DNA of 64,000 nucleotides, taken from contig JACPIQ010000056.1 in NCBI GenBank assembly GCA_016188005.1, positions 1 to 64,000 of the forward strand. Direction: 5' to 3'. The notes beneath the pieces are model-generated. The model was not told where the DNA came from. It saw only the letters and a list, made by a program, of their open reading frames with translations, and did no database searches. Position 1 is the first letter of the stretch. Each line of letters opens with the position of its first letter. Both the position numbers and the translations under genes were made by a program. This document shows positions 26,575 through 34,021 of the stretch, piece by piece. This DNA comes from Candidatus Rokuibacteriota bacterium (GTDB lineage Bacteria > Methylomirabilota > Methylomirabilia > Rokubacteriales > CSP1-6).

Positions 26575-27932
26575 CGCGCCCCGGCGAGGGTGTCGAGTGT
26601 CGCGGTGATGGCCGCGTCGAGGATCTCCGCGGCGCGGTCCATCTGCTCCTCGGTGGTGTAGAAGGGCGGCACGAACCGGAGCACGCTGCCGTTCCGGCGC
26701 AGGCTGAAGAGGAGCCCCCGCGCGAGGCAGTGCTGGGTGATCCCCCGCCCCGCCTCGAAGTGGGGCGCCTTCCCCTCCCGGTCCCGCACCAGCTCGATCC
26801 CCTGGATGAGGCCGCGCCCGCGGACGTCGCCGATGATCTCGTGCTTCGCCGCGAGGGCCTCCAGCCGGGTCTTCCAGCTCTTGCCCACGCGCTGGGCCCG
26901 GTCGGGGAGGCTGTCCTCGACGATGAGGGTCAGGCTCGCCAGGCCCGCGTGGCAGGCGATGGGATCGTTGGTGTGCGAGTGCCCGATGACGAGGCCGCGC
27001 GAGGAGACCACATCCTCGATCTCCGGGGTGGTCACGACGCCGCTGATCTCCAGCCCCCCGCCGAAGTGCTTGGAGAGGGTCAGGATGTCGGGGATGACGC
27101 CCTCCTGCTCGCAGGCGAACATGGTGCCGAGCTTGCCGAGGCCCGTCTGGGCCTCATCGAAGATCAGGAGCATGCCGCGGTCGTGGCAGGCGGTCCTGAC
27201 CGCCCCGAGCCACCCCGGCGGCGGCTCGATGACGCCCCCCGCGCTGAAGAGCGGCTCGGTGATGACCGCCGCGAGGTTGCCCGTTGACTGGGCGTCCAGC
27301 AGCTCCATGCTGCCCTTGAGGCAGGCCAGCTCGCAGGAGGGGAACGTCTGGTTGACGGGGCAGCGGTAGCAGTACGGCGCCATCATCGCGTAGCTGCCCG
27401 GGATCATGGGCCCGTAGCCCGCGTGCCAGCCGGCGAAGGTCAGGGCGCGCGAGGCCTCGGAGAAGCCGTGGAAGCTCACGTGCGGGCTCGCCACCTCGAA
27501 GCCGCCCGTGTACTTCTTGGCGATGGTCACGGCCGCCTCGTTCGAATCGCTGCCCGAGCCGAGGAACATGGACTTCTTCAGGGGGCGGGGAACCACGGTG
27601 CCCAGGCGCTCCGCCAGCGCGATCTCGGCGACGTTGAAATAGCTGCTGCTGGCGTGGATCAAGGTGTCGCAGCTCTCCTTGATGGCCTCGACGATCCGGG
27701 GATTGTTGTGGCCGAGCGCGGCGCACATCTGCCCCGAGTTGAAGTCGAGGTAATCCTTGCCGTTGACGTCCGTGACGACCGAGCCCCGGCCGCGCTCGAA
27801 GACGGGGCCGGCGATGGTGCGCTTGTCCATGCGGCCGCGGAAGCTGTACTCGTTGGCCTTGGCGAGCAGCTCGGCCTCGCGGGGACTGCTCGGGGCGACG
27901 CTGGCGTCCGGGTGAACGTGTGGGATACTCAT
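26571..27932 (-). CDS. Class III PLP aminotransferase (dialkylglycine decarboxylase-like)
   Basis: 453 residues. PLP lysine Lys288 in LTLSKHFGGGLE; the upstream Asp in LLIFDEAQTGLGK; GSGSDSNEAAVTIAKKYTG as phosphate-binding region. A Cys-containing insertion around 188-204 (CYRC, then CELAC: C188, C191, C200, C204) could bind a metal or form a disulfide. Start ATG 27930-27932 with AAGGAG upstream; the frame is open further into the regulator gene but that is a shadow. Operon context with an amino-acid importer suggests breakdown of the imported amino acid; whether it transaminates, decarboxylates or racemises is open. Confidence 0.88.
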   Translation of the reverse strand: MSIPHVHPDASVAPSSPREAELLAKANEYSFRGRMDKRTIAGPVFERGRGSVVTDVNGKDYLDFNSGQMCAALGHNNPRIVEAIKESCDTLIHASSSYFNVAEIALAERLGTVVPRPLKKSMFLGSGSDSNEAAVTIAKKYTGGFEVASPHVSFHGFSEASRALTFAGWHAGYGPMIPGSYAMMAPYCYRCPVNQTFPSCELACLKGSMELLDAQSTGNLAAVITEPLFSAGGVIEPPPGWLGAVRTACHDRGMLLIFDEAQTGLGKLGTMFACEQEGVIPDILTLSKHFGGGLEISGVVTTPEIEDVVSSRGLVIGHSHTNDPIACHAGLASLTLIVEDSLPDRAQRVGKSWKTRLEALAAKHEIIGDVRGRGLIQGIELVRDREGKAPHFEAGRGITQHCLARGLLFSLRRNGSVLRFVPPFYTTEEQMDRAAEILDAAITATLDTLAGAR

Positions 27933-27946
27933 GCGGGCTCCTTTGC

Positions 27947-28645
27947 TCAGGCGATCTGCGGGTTGTTGGTCAGGAAGTGGTTCAGCTCCGCGAACGCCCG
28001 CTCGGCGCTCTCCCGGGCAGAGCGGCCGGCGGCCGGGGCGTCGCCCCCCTCCAGCGCCCGAAGAATCCGGCGGTGCTCCTCGAGCGAAACCGGCAGGCGG
28101 CCGGGCAGCGACATCGCCATGTGGCGGTAGCGGAGGGTGGCCTTGCCGAGGCTGTCGAGGAGGGCGATCAAGCGGCGATTGGGGCAGGCCTCCCGGATGA
28201 CCGCGTGGAAGCGGATGTTGAGCTCGAAGTAGCTGCGGACGGCGCCCTCGCGGACGGCAGTGGCCATCTGGTCGAGGACGTCCCGCATGCGGCCGCGGGC
28301 GTCGGCGGTCAGGTGCTGCGCGGCCCGGGCCGTGTACAGCTCCTCTAGGTAGGCGAGGATCTCGAAGATGTCGGCGACCTCCCCCGGGGTGATGGCGGCC
28401 ACGTGGACCCCGCGCGTGTCGCTGGCCACCAGGCCCTCGCGCTCGAGCAGCCGGAGGGCCTCGCGGACCGGGGCCCGGCTGACGCGGAAGCGCGCCGCCA
28501 GCTCCAGCTCGACGAGGCGCTCGCGCGGCTTGCGCTCGCCGGCAATGATCTCGGCCTCCAGGCGCGCCGCGATCGCATGGGCGCGGGAGAGCTTGCCCCC
28601 CCGGCGCCCGGTCTGGCTTCTTGTCGCCCGCCGTGTCGCCAGCAT
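27947..28645 (-). CDS. GntR-family transcriptional regulator (FadR/FCD subfamily)
   Basis: About 232 residues. N-terminal winged helix: LEAEIIAGERKPRERLVELE, then FRVSRAPVREALRLLEREGL, DTRGVHVAAIT; then an all-helical FCD domain with its metal-ligand His in ELNIRFHAVI and EEHRRIL. Start taken as ATG 28643-28645; a TTG at 28654 is also possible. No Shine-Dalgarno is obvious. A perfect 12-bp palindrome sits exactly at the start codon, pointing to autoregulation of this operon, which runs through the aminotransferase to the permeases. Confidence 0.88.
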   Translation of the reverse strand: MLATRRATRSQTGRRGGKLSRAHAIAARLEAEIIAGERKPRERLVELELAARFRVSRAPVREALRLLEREGLVASDTRGVHVAAITPGEVADIFEILAYLEELYTARAAQHLTADARGRMRDVLDQMATAVREGAVRSYFELNIRFHAVIREACPNRRLIALLDSLGKATLRYRHMAMSLPGRLPVSLEEHRRILRALEGGDAPAAGRSARESAERAFAELNHFLTNNPQIA

Positions 28646-28655
28646 TGTCGACAAT
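28644..28655. promoter_or_regulatory. GntR/FCD operator-like palindrome
   Basis: ATTGTCGACAAT is a perfect inverted repeat overlapping the first codon of the GntR gene. FCD-subfamily regulators bind TNGTNNNACNA-like sites, and TTGTCGACAA fits that pattern. It would block either transcription start or translation start of the gene. Confidence 0.6.
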
Positions 28656-28819
28656 CGACCCAGCGGGAGTCTGCCCCAGGTCCCATGGCGCCGTCAAGAG
28701 GAATCGGCAGGCGCAGCTGATCGGCGTCTGCCGACGGAGACGCTCGCCAGGACCCCTGACCGATCCGACGGGCATTCGCCAGATCCTGGCCCACCTTCCG
28801 GCCTTCCAGGCCGGTCTGA

Positions 28820-29256
28820 CTCACTGTCGGCGACGTGCTTGAGCACGTGGGTGACGTGGGAGCCGTCATCGCTGAGGTCGCGCGTGTCCTGCTGCCTGGC
28901 GGCATCTTCTTCGTTCGACACCATCAATCGCACCTTTCAGGCCAGGCTCCTCTACATCAAGCTGCTCCAGGAGTGGTCGTGGACGAGCTTCATGCCGCCC
29001 AACCTGCACGGCTGGGACATGTTCATCAAGCCCGAGGAGCTCAGGGCGCAGCTCGCGGCGCACGGGCTCGAAAGCCAGGAGATCGTCGGGATCAGCCCTG
29101 GGTCGAGGAACCCCATCCGTCTGATCCGTACGCTCCGCCGGCGAAAACTGGGCCGGATCAGCTTCGGAGTTCGGCCGCAGCGCCGGGCTCGTGGCGAGCA
29201 AGGATACGTCTGTGGGGTACATGGGCTACGCCCGAAAGCCTGGCGCGGCGGGCTGA
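28820..29256 (+). pseudogene. Decayed UbiG-type methyltransferase (5'-truncated, two frameshifts)
   Basis: Three successive frames give one UbiG-like C-terminal half. Frame one: DVLEHVGDVGAVIAEVARVL followed by LPGGIFF, from 28832. After an extra base near 28913 the next frame gives FDTINRTFQARLLYIKLLQE, SWTSFMPPNLHGWDMFIKPE, ELRAQLAAHGLESQEIVGIS, NPIRLIRTLRRRKLGRISFG. After a second shift near 29166 the next frame gives EFGRSAGLVASKDTSVGYMG followed by YARKPGAAG and a TGA at 29254-29256. UbiG-family proteins have the same order (LEHV, FFxTINRT, F(I/M)KPEEL, YMGYARKP). The SAM-binding N-terminal half is missing upstream of a stop at 28817-28819. The result is non-functional. Confidence 0.8.
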
Positions 29257-29460
29257 GAGGACCCGTCACGACGTCCCGGGGCGCCGGAGCGGCCCGATCA
29301 CCAGCGGGTGCCGAGGCACGCGCCGTCCGGCTCGAGCTGGCCCTGGAGCGCGCGCACGTCGAGACCGCCCAGCCGGGTGACGCGCCCCTGCAGGTCGTCG
29401 CCGACGCCGTGGATCACCGCGCCGGCCGGGCGTCCGCCGCCGAGCGGTGGACCCGATGCT
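29257..29460. other. 204-bp gap between pseudogene and hxlR
   Basis: Neither strand offers a supported start or recognisable domain. It may hold further eroded coding sequence, given the neighbouring pseudogene, but I cannot identify it. Confidence 0.3.
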
Positions 29461-29871
29461 CTAGACCCGAGCGGGGGGTGCCCGCCGCGCCGAGCGAGCC
29501 TTCGGCCGCGGAGGCCTCATCCAGCGACGCCCCCAGCGGTCCACTGCCTCGATCACGCCGTTGAGCGTCCGCCCCTTCTCGGTGAGCTCGTACTCGACCC
29601 AGGGAGGAATGTGCGACACGACGTGGCGGAGCAGCATCCCCTCGGCCTCGAGCGCCGCCAGCCGCTTGCGGAGCGTGCGCGAGTTCACGCCGCCCAGCGC
29701 GTGGGCGAGCTCGTTGAATCGCTTCTTGCCGTCCACGAGCACGCGCAGGACGTGGAGCGTCCACTTCTGCCCGAGCAGGTCCATGGTCGCGACGACTGGA
29801 CAGAAGACGTCCTCGTGGGACTCGCTCGCCGGCGTCGGGCGGGCCGCTTCGCGCGTGTTGGGCTTGCGCAT
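29461..29871 (-). CDS. HxlR-family transcriptional regulator
   Basis: 136 residues, single winged-helix domain: CPVVATMDLLGQKWTLHVLR, then LVDGKKRFNELAHALGGVNS, RTLRKRLAALEAEGMLLR, YELTEKGRTLNGVI. The N-terminal Cys (CPV) is the conserved HxlR/YodB cysteine that in some members senses electrophiles or oxidants. Basic Arg/Pro/Ala-rich tail of ~20 residues. Start ATG 29869-29871 is the best in-frame choice, though no strong ribosome site is seen. Divergent from doxX, which it probably controls. Confidence 0.85.
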   Translation of the reverse strand: MRKPNTREAARPTPASESHEDVFCPVVATMDLLGQKWTLHVLRVLVDGKKRFNELAHALGGVNSRTLRKRLAALEAEGMLLRHVVSHIPPWVEYELTEKGRTLNGVIEAVDRWGRRWMRPPRPKARSARRAPPARV

Positions 29872-29920
29872 CTGACTGGTCTTGGTGTACCACAGCCGGC
29901 CGCCGTCCGGAAACCAGAAG

Positions 29921-29957
29921 ATTGCACTTGACACAGTAGTGCGCAATACATAAGAAT
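29921..29957 (+). promoter_or_regulatory. Promoter/operator candidate between hxlR and doxX
   Basis: TTGACA at 29928-29933 is a consensus -35; TAAGAA (29951-29956), 17 bp later, is a weak -10. The -35 lies inside a partial inverted repeat, ATTGC (29921-29925) and GCAAT (29943-29947), which would suit an HxlR dimer. doxX starts 59 bp downstream. Confidence 0.45.
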
Positions 29958-30015
29958 GCGCAGGAGAAAGACGCGTGCCTGGCAGCGACACCACAACTTC
30001 AAGGAGGCAGTGCCG

Positions 30016-30450
30016 ATGCTCAAGACGACGGTCGCGCCGCTGACCACGTGGGGCCTGTTGCCGCTGCGTCTGGTCGTCGGCCTCGTGTTCCTTGTCCACG
30101 GCGCGCAGAAGCTGTTCCAGTTCGGACTCGGCGGCACGGCCGGATTCCTCGGAAGCCTCGGCGTTCCCGCCCCCACGCTCGCGGCCGTGGTCGTGATCGC
30201 CGTGGAGCTCCTCGGCGGGCTCGCGCTGATCTCCGGCGCCTTCACGCGCGTCGTCGCGCTCGTGCTCGCCGTGCACATGCTGGTCGCGATCGTGCTCGTG
30301 CACCTCACGGCTGGTTTCTTCCTGCCGAAGGGCTACGAGTTCGCGCTGACGCTGCTCGGCGCGAACCTCACGCTGTTCCTCACCGGAGCTGGCGCCGCGT
30401 CGGTGGACGCCGCGCTCGGGCCGCACCCCGGGGCCCGCGCTCGCGGCTGA
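30016..30450 (+). CDS. DoxX family membrane protein
   Basis: 144 residues, four TM helices. The family opening LPLRLVVGLVFLVHGAQKLF and GGTAGFLGSLGVP, VELLGGLALISGAFTR are clear. Bacterial DoxX proteins are often induced by redox or thiol stress under HxlR-type control. AAGGAGG eight bases before ATG 30016 decides the start. Confidence 0.9.
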   Translation: MLKTTVAPLTTWGLLPLRLVVGLVFLVHGAQKLFQFGLGGTAGFLGSLGVPAPTLAAVVVIAVELLGGLALISGAFTRVVALVLAVHMLVAIVLVHLTAGFFLPKGYEFALTLLGANLTLFLTGAGAASVDAALGPHPGARARG

Positions 30451-30502
30451 GCCGTCCCCGGCACTCAGGCGCCGCGGGCGCCACGATCAGAAAGGAGATG
30501 CG

Positions 30503-30688
30503 ATGGCGACGAAGGTGACGATTCTGAAGGACGGACCTCTCATGGTGAAGGGCCAGATCGAGGTCCTCGACCCGCAGGGCCAGCCGATCACCACCAGCAC
30601 CGACACGGCCTACTTCTGTCGTTGCGGCGCGTCCGGCAAGAAGCCGTTCTGCGACGGCGGCCACAAGAAGGTCAGCTTCCAGGGCTGA
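30503..30688 (+). CDS. CDGSH iron-sulfur domain protein
   Basis: 61 residues. The [2Fe-2S] ligand motif CRCGASGKKPFCDGGH (three Cys, one His) matches the CDGSH pattern. Small soluble redox or Fe-S transfer protein. AAAGGAG upstream of the ATG at 30503. 52 bp after doxX on the same strand, so probably co-transcribed in a redox-response unit. Confidence 0.93.
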   Translation: MATKVTILKDGPLMVKGQIEVLDPQGQPITTSTDTAYFCRCGASGKKPFCDGGHKKVSFQG

Positions 30689-30747
30689 GGGCACACCGGG
30701 GCGCTCCCTCTTGACCCCGCCGGGGCCCACGAGGGAGGATGGCAGCC

Positions 30748-31434
30748 ATGCTGTGGCTGGGGATCCTGGCCCTGCTGGCGGCAGGCTGCGCCGGCATGCC
30801 GCCCGAGCAGCACGCGCGCGAGGCCGCCATGTGGGAGGTGGCACAGCGATGCCAGGCGCGCTTCGGAAGCGTCGCCAGCATCGACCAGATCGACGGCCAC
30901 GGGCGCCTCCGCTACACCTGCCACGGCTCCTGTCCGGAGCGGGAGGCCTTCGGGGCCTGCTACGCCGCGGGCGTGCAGGAGGTCCTGCAGTCAGGCGTCG
31001 TCAGCGCATCGGGTCACCTCTCGACGGCCAGCCGCGCCGTGCGGCGCACCGAGGTGCCGGTGACCCTGTCCGACAACCGGATCCTGGTCCCCGTGACCCT
31101 CAACGGGAGCCAGACCGTCACTCTCCTGCTGGACACGGGCGCGAGCGCCTCCCTGCTCGACCCTGCCGTGGCCCGCCGGCCGGGCCTCGCGCCGGGCACG
31201 AGGGCGCCAAGCATGAGCGCGGAGCTCGTAGGCGGACGGCGAATCACGATCCCCGTGGCGCGCCTGCGCTCGCTCCGCGTCGGCGAGCTGGCCGTGGAGG
31301 AGCTGGACGTGGGCATCTACGAGGCGGCACCGGGGCGGCCGGACGTGCAGGGGCTCCTTGGGGGAGACTTCCTCCGGAACTTCCGGGTCACCGTCGACCC
31401 CGCGGCGAAGCGGCTCATCCTCGAAGTACCCTGA
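30748..31434 (+). CDS. Retropepsin-like aspartic protease lipoprotein
   Basis: 228 residues. The signal ends in the lipobox LLAAGC. A Cys-containing N-terminal domain (C residues in QRCQARF, YTCHGSCPE, GACYA) precedes an aspartic-protease-like fold with the active-site triplet in LLLDTGASASLLD and a second characteristic VQGLLGGDFLRNFRVTVD. One DTG per chain means it would act as a homodimer. GGGAGG nine bases before ATG 30748; the ATG at 30739 directly abuts that site. Its stop abuts the stop of the facing oxidoreductase gene with no spacer. Confidence 0.8.
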   Translation: MLWLGILALLAAGCAGMPPEQHAREAAMWEVAQRCQARFGSVASIDQIDGHGRLRYTCHGSCPEREAFGACYAAGVQEVLQSGVVSASGHLSTASRAVRRTEVPVTLSDNRILVPVTLNGSQTVTLLLDTGASASLLDPAVARRPGLAPGTRAPSMSAELVGGRRITIPVARLRSLRVGELAVEELDVGIYEAAPGRPDVQGLLGGDFLRNFRVTVDPAAKRLILEVP

Positions 31435-32454
31435 TCAGAAGCGGATGCAGACCTTGCCGAAGTGCCGGCCCGCGGGCAAGGCCGTGATCGCCTCGCCGAC
31501 CTGCTCGAAGGCGAACACGCTGTCGTCGATGGGCGGCCTCGTCTGCCACAGCTCCATGGCGCGCACCATGTCCTCGAAGAGCTCGCGGCTGCCCACGGTG
31601 ACCCCCTGCATGCGGATGTTCTGGGTCACGACGGGGCCCAGCGCCAGGCTGGCGGCCACGCCGGAGAGCACGCCGATCAGCGCGATGGTCCCGCTGCACC
31701 GCACCGCGCGCACGGAGGACTCGAGCGTCCCCGCGCCGCCCACCTCCACGACGAGATCGACGCCGAGCCCCCCCGTCACCTCGCGGGCCACCTTGTGCCA
31801 CTCGGGGGTGTTGCGGTAGTTGACCACGTGGTCGGCGCCCATGGCCTTCAGGCGCTCGAGCTTGGCATCGCTCGACGAGGTGGCCAGCACGCGGGCTCCG
31901 TGCAGCTTGGCGATGAGCAGGGCGAAGAGGGAGACGCCGCCGGTGCCCTGCACGAGGACCACGTCGCCGGCCTTGACACCGCCCTGCGTGACGAGCGCGT
32001 TCCAGGCCGTCACGGCGGCGCAGGGCAGCGTGGCGGCCTCGAGCGCCGTCATGTGCCGGGGCGCGCGGACCACGCCCTCCTGGCGGAGGACCATGTGCTC
32101 CTGCATGACCCCGTCCCGCGGTCCGCCGAGCACCTCCGCCCAGTGCTCCTCCCGGATGGGTCCGCTCGCCCATGTCTGGCCGAAGATGGGGCAGACGAGA
32201 TCGCCGACGCCGACCCGGGTGACGGAGGCGCCCACCGCCACCACCCGGCCCGCGCCATCCGACAGCGGCACCAGCGGCAATGCTCCGCTCCGCCGGCCGT
32301 AGCCGCGCCGGGCCATGATGACGTCGCGGTAGTTCACCGAGGCGGCTTCCATCCGGATCAGCACCTGCCCCGGTCCGGGCTCGGGGCGCGGCCGCTCAGC
32401 CAGCCTGATGTGCTCCGGACTCCACTCGTCCTGGATCTGCATGACCTTCATCAT
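31435..32454 (-). CDS. Zinc-less MDR-family NAD(P)H oxidoreductase (quinone reductase-like)
   Basis: 339 residues. MDR fold with VLIRMEAASVNYRDVIMARR, PLVPLSDGAGRVVAVG, LPCAAVTAWNALV, Rossmann segment VLVQGTGGVSLFALLIAKLH, and DHVVNYRNTPEW. Lacks the Cys/His zinc ligands of true alcohol dehydrogenases, as in the zinc-less subgroup often annotated as NAD(P)-dependent alcohol dehydrogenase. Start at ATG 32452-32454 after GGAGAGGA; the next codon is also ATG. Substrate unknown. Confidence 0.88.
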   Translation of the reverse strand: MMKVMQIQDEWSPEHIRLAERPRPEPGPGQVLIRMEAASVNYRDVIMARRGYGRRSGALPLVPLSDGAGRVVAVGASVTRVGVGDLVCPIFGQTWASGPIREEHWAEVLGGPRDGVMQEHMVLRQEGVVRAPRHMTALEAATLPCAAVTAWNALVTQGGVKAGDVVLVQGTGGVSLFALLIAKLHGARVLATSSSDAKLERLKAMGADHVVNYRNTPEWHKVAREVTGGLGVDLVVEVGGAGTLESSVRAVRCSGTIALIGVLSGVAASLALGPVVTQNIRMQGVTVGSRELFEDMVRAMELWQTRPPIDDSVFAFEQVGEAITALPAGRHFGKVCIRF

Positions 32455-32480
32455 CGTGTCCTCTCCTCTCGCGAACCCCG

Positions 32481-32774
32481 TCACACGATTCGCCCGATCA
32501 CCGTGGCGGCGAACTGCCGCAGGAGCTCCTCCCGCTCGACAAAGCCCTGGCCAGGCACCTGCGGGACCATCACGAGGCGTCGCACGCCGGGAACGCCGGC
32601 GATGGCCCTGGCCCGCTCCGCGACCTCGGCGGGCGTCCCCGCCAGCGCGAAGAGGTCGATGAGGCGCTCGGGGACGAGCCGCCGATGTCGGGCCGCCGCA
32701 CTGGCGTGCTCTAGGACGATGGTCGGCACCGGCTGGTTGCCGAAGATGGCGACGTCGACCTGCAGTCCCGCGCG
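32481..32774 (-). pseudogene. 3' remnant of LLM-class flavin oxidoreductase
   Basis: The frame reads AIFGNQPVPTIVLEHA, VPERLIDLFALAGTPAEVAE, RARAIAGVPGVRRLVMVPQV and ends at 32481. The LIDLFALAGTPAEVAER segment resembles the C-terminal end of luciferase-like monooxygenases (LLM, F420- or FMN-dependent). No N-terminal barrel or start precedes it: the fragment begins where the O-antigen ligase gene ends. It looks 5'-truncated at the edge of the glycan locus. Confidence 0.55.
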
Positions 32775-32776
32775 GC

Positions 32777-33994
32777 TCACCGGGCGCCGCCTGGCGTGTC
32801 CGGCCCGGGGCGGGCGGCGGCGAAGGGCAGCGCCATGAGGGCGCACATGACCAGCGTGACCTCGGAGTCGCCGAAGTTGTACTCCGACAGCCCGGCGCCG
32901 AGGAAACCGACGGCCGCGGCCATGCTGCCCAGGACGAGCGCGCGTCCGGCGTGATCGTCCCGCGGCCGGGCCCGGAGGAGCCCCGCCGCCCGGACGAAGA
33001 AGGCGACCCAGATCCACAGCCACGCTGCCAGCCCCAGCACCCCGCGCTCCACGAGGATCTGCAGCGGCGTGTTGTGCACATGCCCCGTGCGCTTCTTGAA
33101 GGCCTCGGGCAGGGCGAACTCCGCGTAGCGCCGCTTGACCCCCCCCGGCCCCACCCCGAGCCACGGCCGCTCCGCCCACATCCGAATCCCGCTCTGCCAC
33201 ATGTAGCGGCGCTCCTTGACGCCGGCTTCCGCCGGATCGCCCATGGACCGCAGCCGGTAGCCCAGCGGTCCGGGCGCCAGCGCCGCGATGGCGGCCACTG
33301 CGAGGAGGGCCGCGGCGACGACCAGGCGCCGCCGCCGCGCCAGGGCGACGACGGCCATCACACCCAGGGCGAAGCCGAGCCAGGCCCCGCGGGTGTAGGT
33401 GGCTCCGAGTCCGAGCAGCATCGCCAGCCAGGCCAAGCCGCGCCAGGCCCGGCCCGGGCCCACGAGCAGCCGCGGAAGGGCCGCCAGCAGAACCACGTTC
33501 AGCACCCCCGCCAGCGTCATGTAGATGCTGAAGGCCCCGCGCGCGCGATCACAGCGGTGGAAGAACCAGCGGAGCAGCCCGGGGCTCGACGGCTCCCCCG
33601 GGCAGGCGAGGACCTGGACAAGCCCCATGCAGGCGGCGGCGGCCGCCACGAGCGTGAGGGCGGAGAGGAAGCGCTGCGCCGCCGCATCGCCGGCCACGGC
33701 GTCGGCCGTCACCCAGAGTGCCGCCCCCATCAGGAGGCCCCGGGAGGCCGCGAGGCTTGCCCCTGGCTCGGCGGAGAGCGCCGCCGACAGGAGCGTGGCG
33801 GCCGCGAAGGCGCAGAGGGGCCCGACGAGCGGCCACGTCTGGCGCGCGCGAACCGTGGGATCGCGGAGCCGCCAGAGCCAGAGCAGCGTCAGCGCCGCCA
33901 GCGCTGACTGGGAGAGCGTGATCGAGAACCCGAGCCCCAGGACGAACGCCCCGAGCAGGGCACGGCGCACGATGATCACGGGGTGCCGGGGCAA
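32777..33994 (-). CDS. O-antigen ligase/polymerase (Wzy/WaaL family)
   Basis: 405 residues with about 10-12 hydrophobic segments. The large periplasmic loop carries the family signature region: YMWQSGIRMWAERPWLGVGP, GGVKRRYAEF, and HVHNTPLQILVERGVLGLAA, matching the Wzy_C domain (H-x-H-N). Either polymerises undecaprenyl-linked repeat units or ligates glycan to its acceptor. Last gene of the glycan locus, 27 bp after the sugar phosphotransferase. Confidence 0.88.
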   Translation of the reverse strand: MPRHPVIIVRRALLGAFVLGLGFSITLSQSALAALTLLWLWRLRDPTVRARQTWPLVGPLCAFAAATLLSAALSAEPGASLAASRGLLMGAALWVTADAVAGDAAAQRFLSALTLVAAAAACMGLVQVLACPGEPSSPGLLRWFFHRCDRARGAFSIYMTLAGVLNVVLLAALPRLLVGPGRAWRGLAWLAMLLGLGATYTRGAWLGFALGVMAVVALARRRRLVVAAALLAVAAIAALAPGPLGYRLRSMGDPAEAGVKERRYMWQSGIRMWAERPWLGVGPGGVKRRYAEFALPEAFKKRTGHVHNTPLQILVERGVLGLAAWLWIWVAFFVRAAGLLRARPRDDHAGRALVLGSMAAAVGFLGAGLSEYNFGDSEVTLVMCALMALPFAAARPGPDTPGGAR

Positions 33995-34021
33995 ATCACG
34001 AGCCAGTGAGTTGCCCCGGCA

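Noticed and set aside
29257-29460. A short minus-strand gene in this gap
   Set aside because: The frame has no ribosome binding site or family match, and a stop interrupts the most protein-like stretch.
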